Shown here: in pieces, positions 52,737 to 61,305 of the stretch
Position numbering within the stretch: the stretch's first letter is position 1
Layout of the letters: every line of letters begins with the position of its first letter
Source: Streptomyces sp. NBC_00286
GTDB lineage: Bacteria > Actinomycetota > Actinomycetes > Streptomycetales > Streptomycetaceae
DNA: 64,000 bases
Reading direction: 5' to 3'
Assembly: GCF_036173125.1 (NCBI RefSeq)
Contig: NZ_CP108054.1
Coordinates: 9,307,501-9,371,500 of the forward strand
Notes under the pieces: model-generated
What the model saw: the letters and a program-made list of their open reading frames with translations, nothing else
Databases searched by the model: none
What the model was told of the DNA's origin: nothing
Made by a program: the position numbers and the translations under genes

Positions 52737-53087
52737 TCAGCGCAGCGTGTCCGCCCAGTTCGCCGGAACCCGGCCGACGGGCCCGGGCGAGGGCTGGTCC
52801 GGAGGGCGGCTGACCGGGGGAGCGAGTTCGGGGCCGGACTCGTACAGTTCGGAAGTCTCGTAGTTCCAGAACCAGCTCTCACCCGGTTCGAAGCTGCGGA
52901 TGATGGGATGGCCCGCACTCCGGAAGTGGGCCGTGGCGTGCTTGGCGGGGGAGCTGTCGCAGCAGCCGATGTGGCCGCACTGGGCGCACCGCCGCAGATG
53001 GACCCACCAGCCGCCGACTTCACCGCACTCGAGGCATCCGGTGCCGCTCGGCACAGCGCCGGGGTCGATTCCGGCCGGTGTGGTCAT
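52737..53087 (-). CDS. UBP-type zinc finger protein
   Basis: The 116-residue protein has a zinc finger of the ubiquitin-hydrolase (ZnF-UBP) type: TGCLECGEVGGWWVHLRRCA, QCGHIGCCDSSPAKHATAHF, then HPIIRSFEPGESWFWNYET. The Cys/His ligands are complete. Bacteria have no ubiquitin; the pocket might bind a free C-terminal tail of another protein. AGGAGG precedes the ATG, which overlaps the stop of the kinase gene (ATGA). A Pro-rich tail follows the finger. Confidence 0.85.
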   Translation of the reverse strand: MTTPAGIDPGAVPSGTGCLECGEVGGWWVHLRRCAQCGHIGCCDSSPAKHATAHFRSAGHPIIRSFEPGESWFWNYETSELYESGPELAPPVSRPPDQPSPGPVGRVPANWADTLR

Positions 53088-54604
53088 GACGCCTCCTGAG
53101 GGGTCTCGAAATCCGCGGCAGAGGCCTCGGAATCCACGGCAGGGGTCCCGGGATCGACGGCAGCGGGTTCGGGATCCGCGGCCGTCAGCGGAAGGAAGAC
53201 CCGGAAACGGGTGTCGCCAGGCACGGAGTGCACCTCCAGGTGCCCGTGGTGCTTGTTCACCACGATGCGCCAGGAGATGTCCAGACCGAGACCGGTGCCC
53301 TCGCCCACGGGCTTCGTCGTGAAGAACGGATCGAAGATGCGGCCGCGGATCTCCTCCGGCACCCCCGGTCCCGTATCGCGGAACTCGACGAGCAACTGCT
53401 CCCGCTCCAGGGCCGTCCGCACGGTCAACGTGCCTTCGCCACCGGTGCCGTTCATCGCGGAGACCGCGTTGTCGATGATGTTCGTCCACACCTGGTTGAG
53501 CTCGCCGGGGTACGTGGGAATCTTCGGCAGCGTACGGTCGTACTCCTTGACGACCGTGATCCGCGAGCCGAACTTCCCCGACAGCATCAGCAGCGTGCTG
53601 TCGAGGAGTTCGTGCACGTCGCAGACCTGGTAGGGCGCCCGGTCGAGCTGGGAGTACTGCTTGGCCGCGTTCACGAGGTTCGAGACACGGGTCGTGGAGT
53701 CCTCGATCTCGTTCATGAGGAGCTCGGTCTCGACGGTGTAGTTGAGCCAGCCCACGGCCCCCTGCAGCATCTCCGGGTCCACGGCCGCCGCGACCCGCTC
53801 CAGCCAGTCGGTGTCGAGCCCGGCTTGCACGAACGTCGGGGCGATCTGCCAGCCGCCGTCGATGCCGTGGTCGTCGAGCCAGTCGGAGAGCGCGTCCTCG
53901 CGGTCGGAGGCTTCGAGGGGGCTGAGGGCGGGTGCCTTGGCGACCCGTTCGGCCGTGCTCTCCTGGATGTCGATCAGCGTCTTCAACGCCTCACGGTGGT
54001 ACGGGCCCGAGGCGATGATCCCGAGCTTGTGCCGCATGTGCGCGACCCGGTCCCGCAGCGTCGAGGTGGCCCGCACCGCGGCCGCCGCCGGATTGTTGAG
54101 CTCGTGCGTCAGCCCCGCGGACAGCGAGCCGAGCGCCAGCAGCCGCTCACGCTGGTTGATCGTCCGCTGCGTGTTCTGGCTGCCGAAGAACATCCCCTCC
54201 AGCAGATGTACGGCCATGGGGAACCAGTCCTGCAGGATCGCGGCGAACGTCTCGGCGGGCAGGACGAAGAACCGCGAGGGTTCGGTGACCCGCAGGGAGC
54301 CCTTGTAGTGGGCCCGATCCGGCATCGCCAGATAGGCCTGCATGGCGCCCGCGTACACCCCGCGCTGGGACGTGCGGTTGATCTCCACGTCGTCGGCGCC
54401 GACCCGCCGGGACATCACCAGCGTGCCTTCGAGGAGTACGAAGAAGCAGGTGGCCGGCTCGCCCTCCCGGTACACATAGCCGGGTTCGAACTTCTCCACC
54501 CGGCCCTCCCGGCACAGCCGCGCCAGCTGATCGGCGTCCAGCTTCTCGAACAGGAACAGCGTGCCGAGCTCCGCCGCGTCGCACGGCATCGGCTGCCCGC
54601 TCAC
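53084..54604 (-). CDS. Sensor histidine kinase with N-terminal cNMP-binding domain
   Basis: The 506-residue cytoplasmic kinase has a Crp-like cyclic-nucleotide-binding domain at about residues 12-130 (LFLFEKLDADQLARLCREGR, REGEPATCFFVLLEGTL), a HisKA domain with the phosphorylated His in SAGLTHELNNP, and a HATPase domain (NIIDNAVSAM, DTGPGVPEEI, GTGLGLDISW). The C-terminal tail is Ala/Pro/Asp-rich. There is no membrane segment. The GTG at 54604 overlaps the stop of the receiver-oxidoreductase gene, and GGAG is 5 bases upstream. Its likely partner is the receiver domain encoded just before it. Confidence 0.85.
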   Translation of the reverse strand: MSGQPMPCDAAELGTLFLFEKLDADQLARLCREGRVEKFEPGYVYREGEPATCFFVLLEGTLVMSRRVGADDVEINRTSQRGVYAGAMQAYLAMPDRAHYKGSLRVTEPSRFFVLPAETFAAILQDWFPMAVHLLEGMFFGSQNTQRTINQRERLLALGSLSAGLTHELNNPAAAAVRATSTLRDRVAHMRHKLGIIASGPYHREALKTLIDIQESTAERVAKAPALSPLEASDREDALSDWLDDHGIDGGWQIAPTFVQAGLDTDWLERVAAAVDPEMLQGAVGWLNYTVETELLMNEIEDSTTRVSNLVNAAKQYSQLDRAPYQVCDVHELLDSTLLMLSGKFGSRITVVKEYDRTLPKIPTYPGELNQVWTNIIDNAVSAMNGTGGEGTLTVRTALEREQLLVEFRDTGPGVPEEIRGRIFDPFFTTKPVGEGTGLGLDISWRIVVNKHHGHLEVHSVPGDTRFRVFLPLTAADPEPAAVDPGTPAVDSEASAADFETPQEAS

Positions 54605-56277
54605 GACTGCTCCAGATACCGGTGGACGAGCATCACGGCCATGGCTCCCTCTCCGACGGCGGAGGCGACACGCTTGGCGGACTCGGCGCGCGCGTCGCCC
54701 GCCACGAACACCCCGGGCACATTGGTCTCCAGGTGGTACGGCGGCCGGTCCAGCTCCCAGCCCGCCGGTGGCCGGCCGTCGGCGGTCAGGTCGGGCCCGG
54801 CGACGATGAACCCGCGGTTGTCCCTGAGTACCGTGCCGTCCAGCCAGCCGGTGAGCGGGGCCGCGCCGATGAACACGAACATCCATTGCGCGTCGACGAG
54901 TTCGGTGCGCCCGCTCTCGACGTCGCGCAGGGTGAGCTGCTCCAGATGGTCCGAGCCGTGGGCCGCCTCGACGACCGTGCCCGTACGCACCGAGATGTTC
55001 GGAGCGTCCGCGATCTGCTGGACCAGGTAGTGCGACATCGAGTCGGCCAGGGACCCGCCGCGGACCAGCAGCGTGACCGACTTGGCGCCCTTGGCCAGAT
55101 GCATGGCGGCCTGCCCGGCGGAGTTGGCGCCACCGACGATGTACACATCGTGTCCCTGGCAGGCGGCGGCCTCCGTCAGCGCCGAGCCGTAGAACACCCC
55201 ACAACCGGTCAGGTCGTCCACTCCGGGCGCCGCCAGCTGCCGGTATGTCACGCCGGTCGCCAGGATCACGCAGTGCGCGGCGACCGCGGAGCCGTCGGAG
55301 AATCGCACGGTGCGCGCCGCGCCGTTGACCTCGAGGCCGGTCACTTCGCGCGCGGTCAGGATCTCGGCCCCGAACTTCGCCGCCTGACGCCGGGCCCGGT
55401 CGGTGAGCTGGGAGCCGGACACGCCGTCCGGGAAGCCGAGATAGTTCTCGATACGTGAGCTCTGTCCCGCCTGTCCGCCGGTGGCCGTCCGCTCCACGAG
55501 CACGGTCCGCAGCCCCTCCGAGGCGCCGTACACGGCCGCGCCGAGCCCGGCCGGGCCGCCGCCGATGACGACGAGGTCGTAGAAGTCCGCCGTCGGCGTC
55601 GTGGCAAGACCCACGCGGTCGGCCAGCTCCGGATCCTCGGGCTCGACCAGCGCGGTGCCGTCCGCGGTGACCACCAGCGGCAGCCGCTGCTCGTCCTGCC
55701 CGGCGGCGGCCAGCAGCCGCCGGCCCTCCGGCTCGTCGCACGAGTACCAGCGGTACGGCACCTGGTTCCGCGCCAGGAACTCCCGTACCCCCGACGAACG
55801 CGCCGACCAGCGGTGCCCGACGACCTTGGTGATCGGCACCGCCCGGTGATCGCTGGCCCGCCAGGCGTCCAGGAGGTCGTCCAGGACGGGGTAGAGCTTC
55901 TCCTCCGGCGGGTCCCAGGGCTTGAGGAGGTAGTGGTCGAGGTCGACGACGTTGATCGCGTCGATGGCCGCGTTCGTGTCCGCGTACGCCGTCAGCAGCA
56001 CCCGCCGCGCGCTCGGGTACACGTCCAGGGCCTGCTCCAGGAACTCGATCCCGTTCATCTGCGGCATGCGGTAGTCCGCCAGGAGCACCGCCACGAGATC
56101 ACCGCGCAGCTTCAGCTCGCGCAAGGCGTCCAGAGCGCTCTCCCCGGACTCGGCGCGCACGATGCGGTACGACTCGCCGTAACGCCGCCGCAGGTCGCGG
56201 GCCACGGCACGCGAGACCCCCGGGTCGTCGTCCACGGTCAGGATGACGGTCCGGTTTGCGTCGGTGCCCTGCGCCAT
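54601..56277 (-). CDS. Response-regulator receiver fused to TrxR-like FAD oxidoreductase
   Basis: The 558-residue protein has an N-terminal receiver domain (VILTVDDDPGVSR, phospho-acceptor Asp in LLADYRMPQMNG, Lys in LLKPWDPP; about residues 1-130), a middle glutaredoxin-like part without cysteines (RSSGVREFLARNQVPYRWYS; about 145-225), and a thioredoxin-reductase-like FAD/NADPH module (VVIGGGPAGLGAAVYG, VILATGVTYRQL, VYIVGGANSAGQAA, VFVAGDARA). The CxxC redox pair of thioredoxin reductase is missing: YGSALTEAAAC stands there. Phosphorylation by the coupled kinase might control a flavin reaction. GGGAGACGT precedes the ATG. Confidence 0.85.
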   Translation of the reverse strand: MAQGTDANRTVILTVDDDPGVSRAVARDLRRRYGESYRIVRAESGESALDALRELKLRGDLVAVLLADYRMPQMNGIEFLEQALDVYPSARRVLLTAYADTNAAIDAINVVDLDHYLLKPWDPPEEKLYPVLDDLLDAWRASDHRAVPITKVVGHRWSARSSGVREFLARNQVPYRWYSCDEPEGRRLLAAAGQDEQRLPLVVTADGTALVEPEDPELADRVGLATTPTADFYDLVVIGGGPAGLGAAVYGASEGLRTVLVERTATGGQAGQSSRIENYLGFPDGVSGSQLTDRARRQAAKFGAEILTAREVTGLEVNGAARTVRFSDGSAVAAHCVILATGVTYRQLAAPGVDDLTGCGVFYGSALTEAAACQGHDVYIVGGANSAGQAAMHLAKGAKSVTLLVRGGSLADSMSHYLVQQIADAPNISVRTGTVVEAAHGSDHLEQLTLRDVESGRTELVDAQWMFVFIGAAPLTGWLDGTVLRDNRGFIVAGPDLTADGRPPAGWELDRPPYHLETNVPGVFVAGDARAESAKRVASAVGEGAMAVMLVHRYLEQS

Positions 56278-56409
56278 ACGTCTCCCACCCCGAGCGGTCG
56301 GCGTCCCGGCGCGGCCTGACCGCAGCACCGGCCGACGCCACGGGCCCATCGTATGTTCGATCGCCGCGGACTGCTCCAGAACCGGGGCGTATCGCCCGAC
56401 TCCGGGCTC

Positions 56410-56442
56410 CGGGCTCCGTCACCGGCTCGGTGACGGAGCCCG
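56410..56442. terminator. Strong hairpin between protease gene and signalling operon
   Basis: CGGGCTCCGTCACCG (56410-56424) and its exact inverse (56428-56442) form a 15-bp stem with a 3-base loop. It follows the end of the serine protease gene at 56479 (minus strand) and so should stop its transcript before the signalling operon. Confidence 0.75.
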
Positions 56443-56478
56443 TCGACCGTGGTGCGCTGGGTCGGGGCGTGCGCGCGA

Positions 56479-57660
56479 TCAGGCCGTGTGCAGGGTGAGG
56501 CCGTAACGGTTGAGGATCTCGTTCACCGGCTGGTACCAGGTCGTGCCGCCGCTGGTGCAGTTGCCCGAACCACCGGAGGTGACCCCCTGGGCCTGGTCGC
56601 CGCTGATGTACGAGCCGCCGGAGTCGCCCGGTTCGGCGCAGACGCTCGTCCTGGTCATCTGGTGGACCGCGCCCTGGCTGTAGTTGACGGTTTCGTTCTT
56701 GCCGAGCACGGTGCCGCAGTGCCAGTGCGTGGTCGACCCCGACCGGCAGATGGAGGCGCCGACGGGTGCCTCGGCGGAGCCGCGGACGAGCTGGTCGGGG
56801 ACGGTGCCCCAGCCGAGCACGACGGGCACCGTCCACCAGCCGCTGCCGACGTTGACCCAGGCGTAGTCGTTCTCCGGGAACGACGACCCCTGGAAGTTGC
56901 CGATGTGCGACCGGTCCCAGCCGCTGACGCCGGCTCCGACCCCGCCGCAGTGCCCGGCGGTGACGAAGCCGCCGTGCACCGAAAAGCCTATGGAGCAGCG
57001 GACGTTGCCGGTGTAGTAGGGGTCGCCGCCGACCGTACCGGCGGCAAAGGTCCGGGGTGCCTCGGCGGTCTCTTCGACGGTGACGGGACCTGCGGCGCGG
57101 GCTCGCTCGACGAACTCTTGGACATCGTTGTCGGCACGCTGTGCGCCGACGACGTTCACGACGACCGCGCTGGTCCTGGGATCGACATGCCAGCCGCTGA
57201 CGCCGTCCGGCGCGGGCAGCTTGTCGATACGCGTCTTGACCGCGTCGAGCTGTCGGGCGCTGTGCTTGACGGTGACGGTACGGACGTTCGCGCCGCTCTC
57301 TCGTACGGCGTCGACGGTGGCGTCGGGGGCGGCGGCCGTCACGGCGACGGTCAACTTGCCGCTCTCGGCGTCGAACCAGGAGCCTCCGTAGGCCGCTCCC
57401 GCTGCTCGCCGTGCCTTCGTTTCGACGGCTGCCGCCGCCTTCTCGTCGGCCAGCCGTGCCTTGGCCTGGGACTTGGTCAGGCCCAGGTCGCGTTGCATGG
57501 CGGAGAGGAGGGCGGGGGAGGCCGGGGTTTCGGAGGAGCGGACGGCTCCGGAGGGGTCGGAGGCATCGTCGGCGGAGGCGGGCATGGTGCCCGCGCCGGC
57601 CCAGGTGCCGAGCAGGAGGAGTGTGGCCAGGCCGGTACGCATGACTGTGGTGCGTCTCAA
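56479..57660 (-). CDS. Secreted streptogrisin-type S1 protease
   Basis: The 393-residue preproprotein has a signal peptide at about residues 1-30 (TGLATLLLLGTWAGAGTMPASA), an alpha-lytic-type prodomain of about 170 residues, and a mature domain with His in TAGHCGG, Asp in PENDYAWVNV and Ser in EPGDSGGSY. Six cysteines pair as in the family. It is released, with no anchor. The TTG at 57660 is chosen because GAAGGG lies 8 bases upstream; ATG at 57645 is an alternative. A GAGAGCGCTCTC palindrome lies upstream, and a hairpin terminator follows. Confidence 0.85.
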   Translation of the reverse strand: MRRTTVMRTGLATLLLLGTWAGAGTMPASADDASDPSGAVRSSETPASPALLSAMQRDLGLTKSQAKARLADEKAAAAVETKARRAAGAAYGGSWFDAESGKLTVAVTAAAPDATVDAVRESGANVRTVTVKHSARQLDAVKTRIDKLPAPDGVSGWHVDPRTSAVVVNVVGAQRADNDVQEFVERARAAGPVTVEETAEAPRTFAAGTVGGDPYYTGNVRCSIGFSVHGGFVTAGHCGGVGAGVSGWDRSHIGNFQGSSFPENDYAWVNVGSGWWTVPVVLGWGTVPDQLVRGSAEAPVGASICRSGSTTHWHCGTVLGKNETVNYSQGAVHQMTRTSVCAEPGDSGGSYISGDQAQGVTSGGSGNCTSGGTTWYQPVNEILNRYGLTLHTA

Positions 57661-57712
57661 GGCAGTAGCCCTTCGTTGTTCCAGCAAGGTGGGGGTGGAA
57701 CAGCAGAACGGT

Positions 57713-57724
57713 GAGAGCGCTCTC
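57713..57724. promoter_or_regulatory. LacI-like operator palindrome upstream of the protease
   Basis: GAGAGCGCTCTC is a perfect 12-bp palindrome of the AGCGCT-centred type used by LacI-family repressors in Streptomyces. It lies 53 bases before the protease start, where a promoter is expected. Confidence 0.5.
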
Positions 57725-57855
57725 GGTGCGTGCCGGGGCAGAGCCTAACCGGTGATCATGGGCAGGTCCACACCAATGACGTGACGGGTGAACGAGTGGG
57801 CGTGCGGGGCGAGTTGGCGGCTTGCCGGTCGTCCGCACCGGCCCTCAGGGGGCCC

Positions 57856-57892
57856 GACTCCGGAGAAGTCTTCAGTGGGCCGGACTCCGGAG
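57856..57892. repeat. Imperfect 27-bp direct repeat
   Basis: GACTCCGGAG followed by (A/C)(A/G)GTCTT occurs at 57856 and again at 57883, flanked by GGGCC. It lies between the protease promoter and the end of the ABC ATPase gene. Its role is unknown; the rest of the 264-base gap holds the protease promoter. Confidence 0.5.
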
Positions 57893-57924
57893 CGGTCTTT
57901 GGCGGACCGGACCGATATCACGGC

Positions 57925-58950
57925 TCAGGAGGCGCTCGCCCGGTGATCTCCCGTGAGCGCGGCCTCCTCCAGGGGGAAGTGGCAGGCCGCCGTATGGTCC
58001 GGTGCCGCGGGCGTCGGCGTCGGCGTCGGAACGAGCTCGGCGCATACGTCCTCCGCGCGCCAGCACCGGGTCCTGAACCGGCACCCGGACGGTGGGTCGG
58101 CCGGTGACGGGATCTCGCCGCTGAGCAGGATGCGCTGCCTCTTCGCCTTGCCCCCGGTCACCGGGGATGGGGCCGCCGACAACAGCGCAGCCGTATAAGG
58201 GTGGCGCGGCTGCTCAAAGACCTCCTCCGCCGGGCCCGTCTCCACGATCCTGCCCAGATACATCACGGCGACGCGGTCGGCGACGTGGCGCACCACGGAC
58301 AGGTCGTGCGAGATGAACACGTACGACAGGCCCAACTCGTCCCGCAGATCGCCCAGGAGGTTGAGCACCTGGGCCTGTACCGACAGGTCCAGTGCGGAGA
58401 CCGGCTCGTCGCAGACGATGACCTCGGGCTCCAGTGCCAGGGCGCGGGCGATCCCGATCCGCTGCCGTTGGCCTCCGGAGAACTCCTGTGGGTAGCGGCG
58501 TGCGTCGGACGCGCGCAGCCCGACCATCTCCAGCAACTCGGCGACGCGCGCCGCACGCTTCGGGGCAGGCACGAGGTCGCGGTGGGTGTGCCAGGGCTCG
58601 CCGATCAGATCCGCCGCGCACAGGCGGGGGTTGAGCGAGCCGAACGGGTCCTGGAAGACCATCTGCACCTTGCGGCGCCAGGCGAGCAGCTCCGCACCCG
58701 ACAACGAGAACGGGTCCACGCCCTCGAAACGCACGGTGCCCTCGTCGGGACGCTCCAGCATCAGCAGCATCCTGGCCAGCGTGGACTTGCCGCAGCCGGA
58801 CTCGCCGACGAGGCCGAGGGTCTCACCGCGCCCCAGGGTGAGGTCCACCCCGTCGACCGCGCGCAGTCTGGTGCTGCCCTTCGCGGTGCGCGGCACCCTG
58901 AAGCTCTTGGCCAGGCCGGTGGCCTCCAGCAGTGTCCCGGACTCAGGCAT
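57925..58950 (-). CDS. Oligopeptide ABC transporter ATPase (DppF/OppF type)
   Basis: The 341-residue ATPase has Walker A GESGCGKST (49-57), the signature FSGGQRQRIGIARAL, Walker B VIVCDEPVSALD and the switch SHDLSVV. The C-terminal oligopeptide-type extension with clustered cysteines (GCRFRTRCWRAEDVC) is present. With the fused ATPase encoded upstream it would form the energy pair of an importer for peptides or similar solutes. The ATG lies inside the end of the upstream gene (8-base overlap). Confidence 0.9.
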   Translation of the reverse strand: MPESGTLLEATGLAKSFRVPRTAKGSTRLRAVDGVDLTLGRGETLGLVGESGCGKSTLARMLLMLERPDEGTVRFEGVDPFSLSGAELLAWRRKVQMVFQDPFGSLNPRLCAADLIGEPWHTHRDLVPAPKRAARVAELLEMVGLRASDARRYPQEFSGGQRQRIGIARALALEPEVIVCDEPVSALDLSVQAQVLNLLGDLRDELGLSYVFISHDLSVVRHVADRVAVMYLGRIVETGPAEEVFEQPRHPYTAALLSAAPSPVTGGKAKRQRILLSGEIPSPADPPSGCRFRTRCWRAEDVCAELVPTPTPTPAAPDHTAACHFPLEEAALTGDHRASAS

Positions 58951-61291
58951 CGGCCAGCTCCTTCCCGAAGTGGCAGGCGGCGGCGCGGTCGGCTCCGGTT
59001 GCGGACAGCGTGGGCCGGTGGGTGGCGCACAGGTCGCGGGCCATCGGACAGCGCGTACGGAAGGCGCAGCCGGAGGGCACGGCGCGTGGGTCGGGCGGGC
59101 CTCCGGGGATGGAGCTCAGCCGAGAGCCCTTGTGCTGCTCGGCCGGTACCGACTCCAACAGGCCTCGGGTGTAAGGGTGGTTGGGCTTGGCGAACACTTC
59201 GGCCACCGGTCCGGTCTCCACGACCGTACCCGCGTACATGACGGCGACCCGGTCCGCGTGCTCGGCCACGAGCCCGAGGTCGTGCGTGATGAGGACCAGA
59301 GCCATCTGCTGCTCGCTGCGCAACTCCTGCAGGAGGTCCATGATCTGGGCCTGCACGGTGACGTCCAACGCCGTCGTCGGCTCGTCGGCGAGCAGCACCT
59401 TCGGCCGCAGCGCGACGGCCATCGCGATCAGCAGTCGCTGGCGCATGCCTCCGGAGAACTGGTGCGGGTACGCGTCCGCGCGCGACCGTGCCTCCGGGAT
59501 GCCGACGCGTTCCATGAGCTCGACGGCTTTGGCTCGCGCGGCGCGCCGCGACAGCCGCTCGTGGATACGGAACGGTTCCGCGAGTTGCGCGCCGACGGTG
59601 TGAACGGGGTTGAGTGCGCTGAGCGCGTCCTGAAAGACGATGGCGAGCCCCGGCCCGGCGAGCCGACGCCGCGCCCGCGCGCCCAGCGCGAGCACGTCCT
59701 CACCCTCCAACCGCACCTGCCCACCCACGACTTCTGCGGCCGGATCGAGCAGCCCCGCGACCGCGTGCGCGGTCATGCTCTTGCCGCACCCGGACTCGCC
59801 CAGGAGGGCCAGCGTCTCGCCGGAGCGCACGGCGAAACTCACGCCGTGCACGACGGGGATGGGCCCGGCGGAGGTGCGGATGTCGACCGACAGGTCGTCA
59901 ACGGCCAGGGTGGCGGGTTGAGTTGAGGGCGGCACGGCACCGACGGTGGATTCAGCCTTTGCCACTTCGGGGGTGGGGACCGATTCGGCCGTCGTCCCCG
60001 GAGAGGCGAGGGCCGGTTCTGCCCTCATCCCCGGCACGGCCGAGGTCGGCTCGACTTCCGTTCCTGGCGGGGCGGGGGTCGGTTCGGTTCCTGTCGGCGG
60101 GGCGGTCGGCGCCGGTTGGCCCGTTGCCCCTGTGGTGGCGAGGGTCGGTTCGGCCCTCGTCCCCGGGAGGGCCGGGGTCGCTGCGTCTGTCGTCCCCGGG
60201 ACAGCCGGGATCGGTTCGTCTGTCGTCCCCGGCGCGGTCGCGCCGTGCTCGACCCCCGGACCGGGCCGCGTACCCGTGCCGCCGACGGGAGCCGGGCGAG
60301 GACGCCGCAGGCGCCGTCCTCCAACCCGCAGCCCCCGCCGCCACCGTTGCCCCGGGTCGGTGGCGAGGCGGGCCCAGGCGGCGAGGATGGTTGCCGAGAC
60401 CGTCGTGATGACGATGGCCAGGCCGGGGAAGACCGCGATCCACCAGGAGCTCTGCAACTCCTGGCGGCCCTGGGCCACCATCAGACCCCAGCTCACGTCC
60501 GGCGGCTGGATGCCGATCCCCAGGAAGCTCAGCGAGGACTCGGTCAGCATCACGAAGCAGAAGTCGAGGGCGGCGACGGTGAGCAGCGTGGGCAGCACGC
60601 TGGGTGCGACATGGCGCCGGATGGTGGCCCAGCCGCTGGTGCCGAAGGTGCGGGCCGCGTCGATGAACAGCCGGCTGCGGAGTTCGGCGGCCTCGGCGCG
60701 CGCTGTGCGCAGATATACGGGGATCCGGGCGACGGCCAGAACCAGCACGATGTTCGCGGCGCTCGGCGAGAACACGTACAACACGACCACGGCCAGCAGC
60801 AGCGAGGGGAAGCTGAGGATCACATCGGCGATCCGCAGGGACACGTTCTCGCGCCAACCCCCGTGAAAACCCGCCCACATGCCCCACACCGAGCCGACGA
60901 CGAGGGAACACACAACAGCGGGTACGGCCACCGACAAGGTCGTCCCGGCCGCGGCGATCAGCCGCGCGGCGACAGGGCGGCCGAGGGAGTCGCTGCCGAG
61001 TACGTACGCCCAGCCGTCATCGAGGCTGAACGGTGACCGGCCGGGGTCACGCAGGTTCTGACGCGTCGCCAGGTCCCCGATCAGGAGCGGGCCCAGTACG
61101 GCGCACAGCGCGACCAGCAGTAGAACCAGCGCCGCCGCGAAGGCGAACCGGTCCTGGAGCAGCAGAGCCGGCCATTTCCTCCATAACCCCGCCACGCGGC
61201 CGGTCCCGGAACCCGGACCACTCTCCGCACCCTTGTCCCTGTCCTGCCCCTTGTCCGCGTCCATCCGGAGCACGTCGTCCTTCGGGAGCAT
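58943..61291 (-). CDS. Fused DppC-type permease and DppD-type ATPase
   Basis: The 782-residue fusion has an N-terminal permease with about six membrane helices and the coupling motif EAAELRSRLFIDAARTFG, then a linker of about 130 residues rich in Pro, Thr, Gly and Ala with repeated PGT steps, and an ATPase with Walker A GESGCGKSM, signature FSGGMRQRLLIAM, Walker B VLLADEPTTALD and a cysteine cluster at the end (GCAFRTRCPMARDLC). Most systems encode these as two genes. GGAGG precedes the ATG at 61291. It follows the DppB-type gene by 14 bases. Confidence 0.9.
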   Translation of the reverse strand: MLPKDDVLRMDADKGQDRDKGAESGPGSGTGRVAGLWRKWPALLLQDRFAFAAALVLLLVALCAVLGPLLIGDLATRQNLRDPGRSPFSLDDGWAYVLGSDSLGRPVAARLIAAAGTTLSVAVPAVVCSLVVGSVWGMWAGFHGGWRENVSLRIADVILSFPSLLLAVVVLYVFSPSAANIVLVLAVARIPVYLRTARAEAAELRSRLFIDAARTFGTSGWATIRRHVAPSVLPTLLTVAALDFCFVMLTESSLSFLGIGIQPPDVSWGLMVAQGRQELQSSWWIAVFPGLAIVITTVSATILAAWARLATDPGQRWRRGLRVGGRRLRRPRPAPVGGTGTRPGPGVEHGATAPGTTDEPIPAVPGTTDAATPALPGTRAEPTLATTGATGQPAPTAPPTGTEPTPAPPGTEVEPTSAVPGMRAEPALASPGTTAESVPTPEVAKAESTVGAVPPSTQPATLAVDDLSVDIRTSAGPIPVVHGVSFAVRSGETLALLGESGCGKSMTAHAVAGLLDPAAEVVGGQVRLEGEDVLALGARARRRLAGPGLAIVFQDALSALNPVHTVGAQLAEPFRIHERLSRRAARAKAVELMERVGIPEARSRADAYPHQFSGGMRQRLLIAMAVALRPKVLLADEPTTALDVTVQAQIMDLLQELRSEQQMALVLITHDLGLVAEHADRVAVMYAGTVVETGPVAEVFAKPNHPYTRGLLESVPAEQHKGSRLSSIPGGPPDPRAVPSGCAFRTRCPMARDLCATHRPTLSATGADRAAACHFGKELADA

Positions 61292-61305
61292 GTCACCTCC
61301 TTGAC

